Source of the DNA: Methylocystis sp.
GTDB taxonomy: Bacteria; Pseudomonadota; Alphaproteobacteria; Rhizobiales; Beijerinckiaceae
Assembly (NCBI GenBank): GCA_024506175.1
Contig: JAMBEQ010000266.1
Coordinates: forward strand, 1 to 64,000
Direction of reading: 5' to 3'
Length of the DNA stretch: 64,000 bases
The notes under the pieces are model-generated. The model saw nothing but the letters and a program-made list of their open reading frames with translations, was not told where the DNA came from and ran no database searches. Each line of letters begins with the position of its first letter. The stretch's first letter is position 1. The translations under genes and the position numbers were made by a program. Positions 52,171 through 62,263 of this stretch are shown piece by piece.

Positions 52171-53781
52171 ATGCGACAGCTCGTCATCAACACGCAGGAG
52201 CGCGCGATCTCGACGGACATCAACCGTCTGCAGCTCTTCAAAGAGAAGAACCTCTCGGAGCTGTTTCGCTTCTGGCTCGACGCGATCGGCAGCGACGACG
52301 ACACCACGGGCGTCATCACCGAGCCGAACACGATCGAGACGCCGCTCCGCGCCGAGATCATCAACGGGCTCATGGTGACGCCCGCAGTCGGCACGACGGA
52401 CATCACGATCACGCCCGGGCTCGCGTTCGTCATGAACCCGGACGCGGCGCCGGATCTGTCGAACTACAAGTACGTCGCTGACGCGGGCATCCCGTCGCCG
52501 GGCACGCTCTCGATCGCGGCGGGCTCGGGCGGCGCGACGCGCATCGACGTCATCGAGTGCCAGATCAACTCGATCGACACCATCGTCACCGACAACCGCG
52601 ACATCTTCAACGCGACGACGGGCCTCTTCGGTGTCGCGACGGTCACGAAGGAGCGCGAGCGCCGGCTCACCTACCGCGTGCGGCAGGGCACGCCGGGCGC
52701 GGGCATGCCGGCGAACCAGGCCGGCTGGCTTCCGCTCTGCGTCGCGAGCGTGCCGAGCACCTCGGTGAACAACGACACCGTGACGTTCTGGGACGTGCGC
52801 CCGCTCATCGCGGACCGGCTCTTCGGCGCGTTCAACAACGCGCGCCTCTGGTCGCCGTTCGAGCAGCTCAACTACACGATCGACAGCGAGACGACGCCGG
52901 GCTCGGCGATCATGAACGGGCAGGTCAAGGTCGGTCTCGGCGCGCGGCGGCTCGGCGGCTACATGCGCCGCGGCACGCCGGGCACCGACGCGAACAACGT
53001 CGATCTCCTCGCGGCGGCGAACCTCGATCCCGCGTGGGTCGCTCCCGTGCAGGGGCGCTTCTTCTACGTCTACCTCATGACGCCGTTCGGGCTGCCGCGC
53101 TGGGCTCGGTACACGGACGCGACGAGCGGGTCGCGCCTGCCGCGCGCACCGCGCGGGCTTCTCGTGTCGAGCAACATCGCGCCGACGCACATGACGGGGC
53201 AACCTTCGGCGGGCGTCGGGCTCCCGGCATCGACCGGGCTCGGCGGCACGCACACGACGGGCATCTGCATCGCCGCGCCGGTCATCACGGCGGTCGGACC
53301 GCTCAAGGCGAGCGGCATCGGCGAAGGGCTCGTGCACTGGCTCGGCTCGAACGGCGGAGCCGCGGGCGCTGTCATCAAGACGCCGAGCAGCTCGACGAGC
53401 GCGCACTTCGACTTCACGATGACGCCGGGCACCGACTTCCCGGCGAACGCGAAGGCGGTCTACGTCGCGTTCCAGAACCTTCCGACGATGGCGGCGGGCG
53501 CGTCGTGGACGCTCGCCGACAGCGCGATTCAGACGCTTCTCCCGGGCGGGACGAACCCGGTGCACTCGCAGCCGCACGACGGCGTCGTTCCGGTCACGAA
53601 CACGCTCGGTGGCAGCACGACGATCGGCCTCTCGACGTCGGTGGCGCGCGTGCCGGTGCCGAACGTCTTCCCGGGCGCGGGCGCGGCGTGGACGCTGCGT
53701 TGGTTCATCAACTCCTTCGTCAACCTCGTCGGCGCGACGACGCCGAACCCGCAAGCCATCATCTGCGGCTGGGAGTTCTGA
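52171..53781 (+). CDS. Tail fibre-like protein
   Basis: Position after baseplate wedge proteins; beta-rich 536 aa. Confidence 0.55.
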   Translation: MRQLVINTQERAISTDINRLQLFKEKNLSELFRFWLDAIGSDDDTTGVITEPNTIETPLRAEIINGLMVTPAVGTTDITITPGLAFVMNPDAAPDLSNYKYVADAGIPSPGTLSIAAGSGGATRIDVIECQINSIDTIVTDNRDIFNATTGLFGVATVTKERERRLTYRVRQGTPGAGMPANQAGWLPLCVASVPSTSVNNDTVTFWDVRPLIADRLFGAFNNARLWSPFEQLNYTIDSETTPGSAIMNGQVKVGLGARRLGGYMRRGTPGTDANNVDLLAAANLDPAWVAPVQGRFFYVYLMTPFGLPRWARYTDATSGSRLPRAPRGLLVSSNIAPTHMTGQPSAGVGLPASTGLGGTHTTGICIAAPVITAVGPLKASGIGEGLVHWLGSNGGAAGAVIKTPSSSTSAHFDFTMTPGTDFPANAKAVYVAFQNLPTMAAGASWTLADSAIQTLLPGGTNPVHSQPHDGVVPVTNTLGGSTTIGLSTSVARVPVPNVFPGAGAAWTLRWFINSFVNLVGATTPNPQAIICGWEF

Positions 53782-53792
53782 GGAGCAGCACC

Positions 53793-54386
53793 ATGGGACC
53801 GGGCGACTACCTCGCAGCAGTTGGCGCGGCGTTCGGCGCTCTCGGCGCGATCATCGCGGCGCTCCTCAAGTACGCCGTCGACAAGCGCGACAAGGAGATC
53901 GACGACGACGTCGCCGAAGCGAAGAAGGCGGCGACCGAGAAGATCACCAAGCTCGAAGACGAGCACAAGGCGACGGCGAAGAAGCTCGAAGACGAGATCC
54001 GAAAGCTCGCCGACGAGAACAAGCACATCCTGCTTCGTCACTCCGACGATGCGCGCGAGTTCGAGCGCAAGCTGCACGCGGCCGAGATCGCGCACATCAA
54101 GCTCGAAGGCGAGATGAAGACGATCACGAAGACGAACGAGGCGATCGAAAAGGATCTTGCCGAGATCGCGCGCGGGATGGTGCCGCGCAAGGAGTGGGAA
54201 GAGCGGATGGATCGCTTCGAGGACACCATCTCGAAGCTCGACTCGAAGCTCGACAACTACGCGCGCGTCTCGCGGTGGAGCCCGCCGAGCGGAATGCCTG
54301 CCGTGCGCACGCCTCCGCTCCCGCGTGAAGAGGACGACATGCGCACATACAAGCCGCCGCGCGAACGTGGAGATCGCGACCGATGA
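53793..54386 (+). CDS. N-terminally membrane-anchored coiled-coil protein (lysis-associated candidate)
   Basis: YLAAVGAAFGALGAIIAALLKY TM followed by a long coiled coil. Confidence 0.5.
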   Translation: MGPGDYLAAVGAAFGALGAIIAALLKYAVDKRDKEIDDDVAEAKKAATEKITKLEDEHKATAKKLEDEIRKLADENKHILLRHSDDAREFERKLHAAEIAHIKLEGEMKTITKTNEAIEKDLAEIARGMVPRKEWEERMDRFEDTISKLDSKLDNYARVSRWSPPSGMPAVRTPPLPREEDDMRTYKPPRERGDRDR

Positions 54387-54730
54387 GCCGAGCAAGCGGA
54401 GAGCAAGAGCGAGTCATGCCGACCGAGCCCGAGAACGAGAACGAGCCCGGCAACGTCCCGACGCAGGAGCGAGCGCGCGAGCGTGATCCAGTGTGGATCA
54501 CGCTCGGCAACATGGGTACGACGGTCGGCGAGCACGGCCAGCGCATCGAGCGCATCGAGAACAAGGTCGACGTCGCGCACGATCTCGCGAAGGCGGCGGC
54601 GTCGAAGGTCGACGAGAAGGTCGCGCGCGAGGTCGCGTTCAGCGAGAGCTTCAGCCGGCTCACCATCGCGATCGTGCTGCTCCTCGTCTTGAACCTCGCC
54701 GTCATCGTGATGATGCTCGCGCGCCGGTAG
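54383..54730 (+). CDS. C-terminally anchored XhlA-like protein
   Basis: Coiled coil followed by LTIAIVLLLVLNLAVIVMMLARR. Confidence 0.5.
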   Translation: MSRASGEQERVMPTEPENENEPGNVPTQERARERDPVWITLGNMGTTVGEHGQRIERIENKVDVAHDLAKAAASKVDEKVAREVAFSESFSRLTIAIVLLLVLNLAVIVMMLARR

Positions 54731-54756
54731 CTTCAGGAAGGCCGATTGCTGCGCCG

Positions 54757-55098
54757 CTACGGGGTCGCACAGGCGTTTTCGCGGTGCGGTGGTACTCCCG
54801 GGCATTCCCGAGCTGGGCGGAGGAAGTTGGGATGGATCTCCTTCCCGCGTTTCCAGAACGGCGGAGCGGTCCTCTGCACGAGCACGCACACGGGCGCGAT
54901 GCCTGCGACGAAGCCGAGCGTCATCCCTTCGTAGCGCTTTCGCCAGCGGATCACGCGCACGATGCGGAACGTCTCTCTCCGGAAGACGACGAGCGCGTTC
55001 GGCTTCAGCCACTCGGGCAGCGCGTAGCCGTGACGATCGTACTCGCGCACGAGCGCGAGGAACCGATCGCGATCCACGACGAGCGCGCCGAGCGTCAC
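54757..55098 (-). CDS. Hypothetical protein
   Basis: Minus ORF with GTG start; ALVVFRRETFRIVRVIRWRKRYEGMTLGFV. Confidence 0.45.
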   Translation of the reverse strand: MTLGALVVDRDRFLALVREYDRHGYALPEWLKPNALVVFRRETFRIVRVIRWRKRYEGMTLGFVAGIAPVCVLVQRTAPPFWKRGKEIHPNFLRPARECPGVPPHRENACATP

Positions 55099-55136
55099 GC
55101 TTCGAGCTGATGCCGCTTCGGGATAAGCTCTCGGCC

Positions 55137-55595
55137 ATGAACATCGACATCGCAACTATCCTGCAGTGGCTTCAGCTCGTGCAGGACCACAAGTGGAATT
55201 ACCTCGGGCTCGTGATCGCGGTCACGCTCATCGGCTGGCTCACGTCGATGACGAGCGACTGGTCGAAGTTCCCGCTCACGATCCCGGGACGCTGGCAGCC
55301 TGCCGTCGCGGGCTTCCTCGGACTGCTCTACGCACCGCTCGTCGCGGGAGCTGCAGCGATGAAGGCGGGCACTCCGATCGGAGCTGCGATGCTCGGCGCG
55401 ATCGAGAGCGGCGTCTTCATGGCGGCGCTCACCGCGTTCCTCTACGACCTCGTCATTCGCGGCGTGCTCAACGGGACGGTGCCTTCGTGGCTCGCGTGGC
55501 TCTCGTTCAAGAACCAGCCCGGAGCGATCGATCTCAAGACGCGCAGCAGCAAGCCTCCGCCGAGCAACACTACCGCGGCGAAGCCGAAGGTGTGA
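55137..55595 (+). CDS. Multi-TM holin-like protein
   Basis: Several hydrophobic helices; TAAGCT box 7 nt before ATG. Confidence 0.5.
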   Translation: MNIDIATILQWLQLVQDHKWNYLGLVIAVTLIGWLTSMTSDWSKFPLTIPGRWQPAVAGFLGLLYAPLVAGAAAMKAGTPIGAAMLGAIESGVFMAALTAFLYDLVIRGVLNGTVPSWLAWLSFKNQPGAIDLKTRSSKPPPSNTTAAKPKV

Positions 55596-55993
55596 AGCAT
55601 CGAGTGCACGCGAGCGCGCCGTCGTGCGCGCTCGTCGGTGCGCGCCAGCGCACCACAAGAACGTCCTACCGGACGTTCTTCTCAATTCAACGATCGATCT
55701 CAATTACGACGAGAGATCATTCGATATGCGTCGTAATACGTCGTGGCGCGCGCGCCCGCGCACGCGCGCGTGTAATAAGTACCCCCCGTGGCCGAGCGTT
55801 CACACCGGGCTTCGTGGCAAAAGATATCGCTTTCCTCGGGTTAGCTCCTCAGTCGTGACGTCATTACTGCGATAACCCCGCGCGGCGTTTTGCCAATTAC
55901 GAATTGAGACGAAAAGTCTCGACGGTGTGCGCGGACGGAAGCTAATACGCAAAGACGATCGCCGAGCGCATCTGGCGCGGCATCGGCAGGAGC
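55596..55993. other. Non-coding, locally AT-rich intergenic region between lysis/tail and replication modules
   Basis: About 400 bp without a convincing ORF; hairpins and inverted repeats. Confidence 0.6.
55657..55680 (+). terminator. Hairpin terminator candidate
   Basis: AAGAACGTCC TACC GGACGTTCTT, 10-bp stem, followed by an AT-rich stretch. Confidence 0.65.
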
Positions 55994-57523
55994 ATGGTGG
56001 GAACAAGCCGACAGCCCGTCGAGGTCATCGTTCGCGACCGGATCTACGTCCGGATCGCGAAGGCCGAGACGAAGCTCTTCATCGAGCTGACGCGGGGCTT
56101 CGAGCACTTCAACCCCGAGCGCGCGATGAAGGAGAAGATCGGCGTCTTCTGCAAGGACGTGCCGCGCTACATCAAGACGTGGGAGCGCGCCGACGACGAG
56201 CGCGACCCGCGCTTCGAGTTCCTGACGTTCCCGCGCGGAGGCATGCGACGCGTGCGCGAAGCGCTCGACGAGGCGGGCGTGACGTGGGGACTCGAAGATC
56301 AACGCATCTACGGCGACCCGGTCGACATGCCCGAGCATCGCCGCTCGCTCTACGCGCATCAGGAAGAAGCTCTCGCCGCGATCCTCGAACGAGAGAACTG
56401 CCTGCTCCGCGCGCCGACCGGCAGCGGCAAGACGACCGTGATCCTCGCGCTCGCGGCGCGCGCGAAGGTGCCGATGCTCGTTGTCGTGCCGAACCGCGTG
56501 CTTTTCGACCAGTGGATCACGCGCGTGCACGACGAACTCGGCATCCCGATGAGCGAGATCGGCAAGGTCCGAGGCAAGACGTTCAAGCTCGCGCCCGTCA
56601 CGGTCGGCATCCAGAAGAGCGTCGCGATCCACCTCACCGAAGAAGCCGATCGCGACTACTTCGGCATCGTCGTCGCCGACGAGGTGCAGCTCTTCGCGGC
56701 GAAGACGTTCTTCGCGTGCGTCGACCCGTTCCCCGCGCGCTACCGCGTCGGCGTGAGCGCCGACCATCGCCGCAAGGATCGCAAGGAGTTTCTCATCAAG
56801 GATCTCTTCGACGACGTCGTCAAACACATCAAGCACGAGGATCTCGTCGCGAGCGGGCACGTGCTCGACGTCGAGGTGCGGGTCATCCCGACCGACTTCC
56901 GCGCCGACTGGTACGGAGCGGTCGAAGAGGAAGACGCGTCGCACGAGACGCCGAACTACGATCGCGATCGGCTGCTCCGCGAGATGGCGGCAGACGGCGC
57001 GCGCAATCGCCTCGCGATCGTCGCCGCGCGCGAGATGCTCGGCGAAGGAGAGCAGGTGCTCGTGCTCGTGTGGAACCGCGAGCACGGCATGACGATCGAG
57101 CAGGCGATCAGCGGCATGGGTTCGACGACGGGCCTCATGTTCGGAGGCGACGACTCGATCGCCGAGTTCAAGCGCACCGAAGCGGGCATCCGCGACGGCC
57201 GCATCAAGTGCGGCGTCGGCACCTACCAGGCTGTCGGGCTCGGCTTCGACATCCCGCGGCTCGGCTGCGCGGTGTGCGCCGGACCCATCGCGGGTAACGA
57301 GCAGCTCTTCAAGCAGGTGCGCGGGCGCGTGTGCCGGACGAGCACGGGCAAGAGCGGCGCGCGCCTCGTCTACCTCTGGGATCGCCACGTCTATCCCGAC
57401 CACCTCGCGAACATCGCGCGCTGGAACAAGCGCACCGTCGTGCGTTCCGAGTGGCCTGCACTCGGCGGCGGACCCGTCTGGGTGCCCGCAAAAGAGTGGA
57501 TCAAGAACAACCGAGCAGCCTGA
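55994..57523 (+). CDS. SF2 DEAD/DEAH-type helicase (UvsW/RadD-like)
   Basis: APTGSGKTTVILAL Walker A, VVADEVQLF DExx box, QVRGRVCRTSTGK motif VI. Confidence 0.85.
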   Translation: MVGTSRQPVEVIVRDRIYVRIAKAETKLFIELTRGFEHFNPERAMKEKIGVFCKDVPRYIKTWERADDERDPRFEFLTFPRGGMRRVREALDEAGVTWGLEDQRIYGDPVDMPEHRRSLYAHQEEALAAILERENCLLRAPTGSGKTTVILALAARAKVPMLVVVPNRVLFDQWITRVHDELGIPMSEIGKVRGKTFKLAPVTVGIQKSVAIHLTEEADRDYFGIVVADEVQLFAAKTFFACVDPFPARYRVGVSADHRRKDRKEFLIKDLFDDVVKHIKHEDLVASGHVLDVEVRVIPTDFRADWYGAVEEEDASHETPNYDRDRLLREMAADGARNRLAIVAAREMLGEGEQVLVLVWNREHGMTIEQAISGMGSTTGLMFGGDDSIAEFKRTEAGIRDGRIKCGVGTYQAVGLGFDIPRLGCAVCAGPIAGNEQLFKQVRGRVCRTSTGKSGARLVYLWDRHVYPDHLANIARWNKRTVVRSEWPALGGGPVWVPAKEWIKNNRAA

Positions 57524-57554
57524 CCTATCCCTAGCCTCCGCGGAGGATTCTCAC

Positions 57555-58184
57555 ATGGCACGTCGACCGAAGGTGATGACGAACGAAGCGCCCACGCAGC
57601 AGAGCGAAGAGGCGAGCGGCGATCAGCCGAAGCAGGAGAACGTCGTGACGGACTGGCCGCGCGCGCTGCTCTGTCCGTTCCCGTCGTGCGGAGCGAGGCA
57701 GCTCTCGTCGGCGGCGAAGGACATCAAGCCGGGCGTCAAGGAGTGCATCAAGTGCCGCGCGGGCCTCACTCCGATGAACCGCGCGCCCGACATCACGCCG
57801 GAGACGAAGCAGCCGACGCGCGAGCAGGCGCAGACGCAGCCCGAGCCGAGGAAGGACGAGCCGCGCCCCGGCGGAGGCTCGCGCTTCGCGCACTCCTCGG
57901 GTTCCACGCGCGACGTCGCCGCACCGAACCCCGACGACGTCGGCGAGACGGTGAGCGCGACGTGGGGCGAGGAGCTGTATAGCCCGCAGCAGTTCTGCAC
58001 GTTCCGCGTGGGATCGTTCACGCGCACGACGAAGATCCGCGAGGGCGAGACCGCGCTCGATGCGAAGCGCCGCATCTACGCCGAGATGAGGCAGATGGCG
58101 GAAGACGAGCGGCACGAGAAGATGTCGATCTACCTCGAAGCGCTCGGGCATATGTTCACCGTCATGAAGGGAGGCTCGAAGTGA
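57555..58184 (+). CDS. Hypothetical replication-region protein with a zinc-ribbon-like segment
   Basis: LLCPFPSCGARQ...KECIKCRAG; between two helicases. Confidence 0.55.
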   Translation: MARRPKVMTNEAPTQQSEEASGDQPKQENVVTDWPRALLCPFPSCGARQLSSAAKDIKPGVKECIKCRAGLTPMNRAPDITPETKQPTREQAQTQPEPRKDEPRPGGGSRFAHSSGSTRDVAAPNPDDVGETVSATWGEELYSPQQFCTFRVGSFTRTTKIREGETALDAKRRIYAEMRQMAEDERHEKMSIYLEALGHMFTVMKGGSK

Positions 58185-58726
58185 GCGCCGTCGCGACGAA
58201 GTTCCCGCGTGACGAGCGCGCGAGCGGCGTGCGCGTCAGCTCCCACGTCGCGCCGTCGACGAAGATGGTCACGAGCCTCGCCGATTGGGCGAAGACGGCG
58301 AAGAGCAAGGAAGAGCGCAAGAAGGCCGGCATCCAGAAGGCGAGCCTCGATCGCGCCGAGCGCGAGATGAACGAGATGATCGAGCGCGAGGACTACACGG
58401 GCGCGAAGCCGATGCACGTCTTCGTGCTCTACGCGATGCTGCACAAGCACGTCTACGGCGTCGAGGCGAGCGAGGCCGAGAGCCCGGGCGAGCGCAAGAA
58501 GGCGATCATGTTCATCGGCTCGACGCTGCGTTCGCGCTTCGATGGCGACGTCGCCGCGCTCATCGCGTTCGTCCGCTGGGTGTGGGCGCGCGAAGAGCGT
58601 ACCGAGAAGTGGCGTCGCGAGACGAGGCAGACGAACGGGCGTCGGCTCGGCTGCTACCTCGCGTTCTCCCCGCGCCTCTACACCGACTACAAGGTCGCGC
58701 GCGAGCGCGCTCTCGCGTCCCGCTAG
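58181..58726 (+). CDS. Hypothetical protein
   Basis: GTG overlap; helical. Confidence 0.55.
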   Translation: MSAVATKFPRDERASGVRVSSHVAPSTKMVTSLADWAKTAKSKEERKKAGIQKASLDRAEREMNEMIEREDYTGAKPMHVFVLYAMLHKHVYGVEASEAESPGERKKAIMFIGSTLRSRFDGDVAALIAFVRWVWAREERTEKWRRETRQTNGRRLGCYLAFSPRLYTDYKVARERALASR

Positions 58727-58738
58727 CCTCGTCCGAGC

Positions 58739-60292
58739 ATGGGTCGCCGAGTCATCTCGGCGGCGGATCCGAAGCGGAACGTTCCGCTCATCGATCCGTC
58801 GCGCGGAGCATCTGTCTCATCTTCGCCACTGCCGCCGCCGAAGGCAGAGAAGGTCGTGGTGCCTCACGACCCGGTGCACGAAGCGGTCGTCATCGGAGCG
58901 TGCGCGCTCGATCGGCAGATCCGCGACGTCTACGTCGTCAAGCTCTACGCCGATCACTTCCTCGCGCGCGAGCACGCGGACGCGTGGGGCGCGCTCATCG
59001 AGCTGAAGCGGCGCGGGCTCGACTACGACCCGGCGACGGTCGAGAGCATCGCGGGCGAGAAGGTCGCGCGCACGATCGAGAGCATCATCGAGAGCCGCCC
59101 CGAGGTGCCGAACAACCTCGCCTACCACGTCGACCAGCTCATGTGGGATCGGGTGAAGGCGAGCGTCATCCAGGGACCGCATCAGGCGTTCCTCGAAGTG
59201 CTCAAGGATCCGGTCGCATCGGCCGACCGCAGCAAGGTGCGGAGCCTCGCGCGGCAGCTCGCGAGCGCATTCGACGGCTACGAGGAGCGGCAGTGGATTC
59301 ACGATCCGAAGCAGCTCGTGCACGAGCAGATGCGCGAGATCGAGAAGCGCGTCGACGGACACGCGGCCTACCCGTACGGCATCGAGGGCTTGGACTACTT
59401 CAGCGATCAGCGCGACGAGGACGGGGAGCCCGCGCGGCGCATGATCCCGGGCGCAGCTCCGGGGCAGATCACGTGCATCTCGGCAGTCTCGGGCGGAGGC
59501 AAGTCGACGGTCACCGCGAACATCGCGCTCGGGCTCGCGCGGCTCGGGCGGCGCGTCTTGTGGGGCGCGTGGGAGATGAAGGGAGGGATGAACCTCGAAC
59601 TCCTCGCGTGCATCTCGCTCGGATGGTCGCGCGCCGATCTCATCAAGGGCAAAGGCCCGATCCGATCGCACGAGGGGCGCGTCGAGCTTGAGGAGCGCAT
59701 GCACGCGCTCAGCGAGTACGTCACGTTCATGAAGAACCCGTTTCGGCGTCGCATCGGCGAGAAGCCGAGCAACGAGCGGAACCTCGATCTTCTGCACGGC
59801 ATCCTCTCGGACGCGGCGTGCGACGTCTTCATCGCCGACCTCTGGAAGCGGTGCCTGCACGTCGATCAGCCGAGCGAAGAGGAAGAGGCGCTCATCCGTC
59901 AGCAGATGATGGCGGAGGATCTCGGGCAGCATCACATCTTGCTGCAGCAGCAGCGGCTCAAGGACATCGAGCAGAGGCCCGACAAGCGGCCGACGCGCGA
60001 GGGCACGAAGGGAAGCTCGGCGTGGGTCGAAGTGCCCGACACGTACATCGGCGTGCACTGGCCGGCGCTCTGGAAGAACGTGCCGCGGAACAAGATCGAG
60101 GTGCTCATCCTCAAGCAGCGTTACGGCGAGTGGCCGCTTGCGATCGAGTTCGACTGGCAGCCCGACTACGGGCGCCTCGACGGCGGCGTCTCGATCGCCT
60201 ACCAGCGACCAGGCGAGGGAAGCGAGATCGACAGCTTCTCTGCAGCGGGGGCGTTCCTCGGGCAGAAGGGCGGAAAGAAGGGAAGGCGATGA
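58739..60292 (+). CDS. dnaB-like: Replicative DnaB-like helicase
   Basis: GAAPGQITCISAVSGGGKSTVTANIALGLARLGRRVLWGAWEMKG; DVFIADLW; HHILLQQQRLKD. Confidence 0.85.
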   Translation: MGRRVISAADPKRNVPLIDPSRGASVSSSPLPPPKAEKVVVPHDPVHEAVVIGACALDRQIRDVYVVKLYADHFLAREHADAWGALIELKRRGLDYDPATVESIAGEKVARTIESIIESRPEVPNNLAYHVDQLMWDRVKASVIQGPHQAFLEVLKDPVASADRSKVRSLARQLASAFDGYEERQWIHDPKQLVHEQMREIEKRVDGHAAYPYGIEGLDYFSDQRDEDGEPARRMIPGAAPGQITCISAVSGGGKSTVTANIALGLARLGRRVLWGAWEMKGGMNLELLACISLGWSRADLIKGKGPIRSHEGRVELEERMHALSEYVTFMKNPFRRRIGEKPSNERNLDLLHGILSDAACDVFIADLWKRCLHVDQPSEEEEALIRQQMMAEDLGQHHILLQQQRLKDIEQRPDKRPTREGTKGSSAWVEVPDTYIGVHWPALWKNVPRNKIEVLILKQRYGEWPLAIEFDWQPDYGRLDGGVSIAYQRPGEGSEIDSFSAAGAFLGQKGGKKGRR

Positions 60293-61044
60293 AGAAGTTT
60301 CGGATCTACGACCAGCGCAACAAGGGCGAGCTGCTCCCGCACTTCGACCTCGTCTATCGCGATCTCGACGACGCGTCGGGCAACGTCTACGGGCTGCGTC
60401 TGAGCTTCTGCTCGCTCGCGCGCCTCACGCTCGCGAAGCTCGACGTCGACGACGATCACGTGCGCGCGACGCTCGCGCTCTACGGTCCGTACGTGGCGCT
60501 CAGCGTCGAGCCGCCCGTGCGCGTGATGCGGAAGCTCCGCGCGCTCCTCCGCATCCCGGGCTACGAGCCGCGAACGCTCGGCGTGCACTTCCACGATCTC
60601 GCCGTGTGGTGGGACGTCTGGGCGAACTCGCACCACTGGACGAGCGACACGCCGCGGTGGCGCGACGGGAGCTGGCACCCGCTCAACACGTTCTTCGGTC
60701 GCGAGAACTACGAGAGCACGCTCGTCGAGAAGGCCGATGTCATCGTGCCGATGCCCGAGAAGGGCTACGCGGGCACGGTCGAGATCCGTCGCGACACCTG
60801 GAAGCGTCCGCGCTCGCCGTTCACGCGCGTCGTTCATCGCGCGCACGTCGAGATGAAGGAGCCGATCCCGGTGCCGGGCAAGGGCGAGAACTCATGGGAC
60901 TGCGGCGAGGACGCGATCCATGGGATCACGACTCCGGCGAAGAGCATCGTCGAGGGCATCGTCGCGATCATGAACAGCGCGAAGCGCGATCGCGAGAAGC
61001 GCGCGGGCAAGAACTGGAAGCCCGAGGAGCGCGCCGCGTCGTGA
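60289..61044 (+). CDS. Hypothetical protein
   Basis: ATG overlap between DnaB-like and primase genes. Confidence 0.6.
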   Translation: MKKFRIYDQRNKGELLPHFDLVYRDLDDASGNVYGLRLSFCSLARLTLAKLDVDDDHVRATLALYGPYVALSVEPPVRVMRKLRALLRIPGYEPRTLGVHFHDLAVWWDVWANSHHWTSDTPRWRDGSWHPLNTFFGRENYESTLVEKADVIVPMPEKGYAGTVEIRRDTWKRPRSPFTRVVHRAHVEMKEPIPVPGKGENSWDCGEDAIHGITTPAKSIVEGIVAIMNSAKRDREKRAGKNWKPEERAAS

Positions 61045-61991
61045 GCAAGTCGCGCGTGCAGCTCGTGCTCGAAGCGCTCGGCATCGACGCGCAGCTTCGT
61101 GGTCGGCAGTGGTGGGCGATCTGCCCGAACCCCGATCACGAGGACCGGCATCCGAGCTGGCGCATCCGCGACGAGCCGGGCAGCCCGCGCGACGGCTACC
61201 ACGCGTGCCCGCCGTGTGGCTTCACGGGCGGCGTCATCACGCTCATCAAGAACGTGATGAACATCTCGGGCTTCGAGGCGCGCAAGGTGCTCGCGAAGAT
61301 CGAAGAGGGCGCTCCGGTCGTGATCAAGCCCGCACCGAGCGAGGTCACCGTCGTCACCAAGCCGCGTGGCTTCCGCCTCCGCGCGGGCACGAAGATCCTG
61401 CCGCTCTCGCTCTGGCCCCCGAGCGCGCGCCGCTACGCGGAGAGTCGCGGCATCACCGAAGAGCAGGTCGACAAGTGGGGCATCGGCTACTGCGACGAGG
61501 GCCCGCTCGAACACCGGATCGTGATCGTCACGCGCGACATGCACGGCGTCCCGCGCAACTACACCGCGCGCACGTACGTCGATCACCCGCGGCGCTACTT
61601 CGAGCCCGAGCCGTGGGAGAAAGCCGACCGAAACGCGATGTTCGGCGAGCAGTTATGGCCTCAGTCAAGACGTCTTGACTGCACCGCGATCGTCGTCGAG
61701 GGAGCGTTCAAAGGGCTCGCCGTCGATCGCGCGTGTCCGGAGCTGGCGATCGCCGCGACGGCGGGCTCGGCGCTCATGCCCGGCTACCTGCCGAAGCTCG
61801 TGCAGTTCGGGCGCGTGCTCGTCTCGACCGACGCGAACGAGACCGGCGATCGCATCGCTGACGAGCTGCTCTGGCTGCTCAAGAAGCACCGGAGACCGGC
61901 GCAGCGCTTCCGCCTCGACGACGACGTCGAGCACGACCATCTTTCGACGCCGGAGCTGCGGCGCATCATCCGCTCGGTGGTGGCTGCGTGA
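61041..61991 (+). CDS. DnaG-like primase (zinc + TOPRIM)
   Basis: WAICPNPDHEDRHPSWRI...HACPPCGFTGGVITLIKN; IVVEGAFKGLAVDRA...VSTDANETGDRI. Confidence 0.8.
   Translation: MSKSRVQLVLEALGIDAQLRGRQWWAICPNPDHEDRHPSWRIRDEPGSPRDGYHACPPCGFTGGVITLIKNVMNISGFEARKVLAKIEEGAPVVIKPAPSEVTVVTKPRGFRLRAGTKILPLSLWPPSARRYAESRGITEEQVDKWGIGYCDEGPLEHRIVIVTRDMHGVPRNYTARTYVDHPRRYFEPEPWEKADRNAMFGEQLWPQSRRLDCTAIVVEGAFKGLAVDRACPELAIAATAGSALMPGYLPKLVQFGRVLVSTDANETGDRIADELLWLLKKHRRPAQRFRLDDDVEHDHLSTPELRRIIRSVVAA
61662..61681. promoter_or_regulatory. Perfect dyad CAGTCAAGACGTCTTGACTG inside the primase ORF
   Basis: 20-bp perfect palindrome identical to 50191-50210. Confidence 0.75.
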
Positions 61992-62260
61992 GCGATCCGC
62001 GACGTTCCCCGTGCGCCGAGTGGCTCGGTGAGCTACTACGAACGGAGCCGGAAGAGGCGCGCAGCGTCATCGAGAAGCAGCTCGAAACCTACGGAGGCAA
62101 CGTGAGCAAGGCAGCACGAAACCTCGGCGTGTCGCGACCCTTCTTCTGGAAGTGTCTGCGCGCGCTCAACATGCGGCGGAGGCCGGCGCAGCTCCGCGAT
62201 CGCTGGCGCGAGCGGCTTCGCATCACGGGACCGGCGGCATCGGGAAGGACGGAGACGTAG
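61988..62260 (+). CDS. Fis-type HTH protein
   Basis: YGGNVSKAARNLGVSRPFFWKCLRALNM. Confidence 0.65.
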   Translation: MSDPRRSPCAEWLGELLRTEPEEARSVIEKQLETYGGNVSKAARNLGVSRPFFWKCLRALNMRRRPAQLRDRWRERLRITGPAASGRTET

Positions 62261-62263
62261 GCG

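Noticed and set aside
50194-53754. 1186-aa minus-strand ORF
   Set aside because: Shadow ORF opposite clear plus genes (baseplate J, fibre); Arg/Val/Asp-rich composition typical of GC-rich antisense frames.
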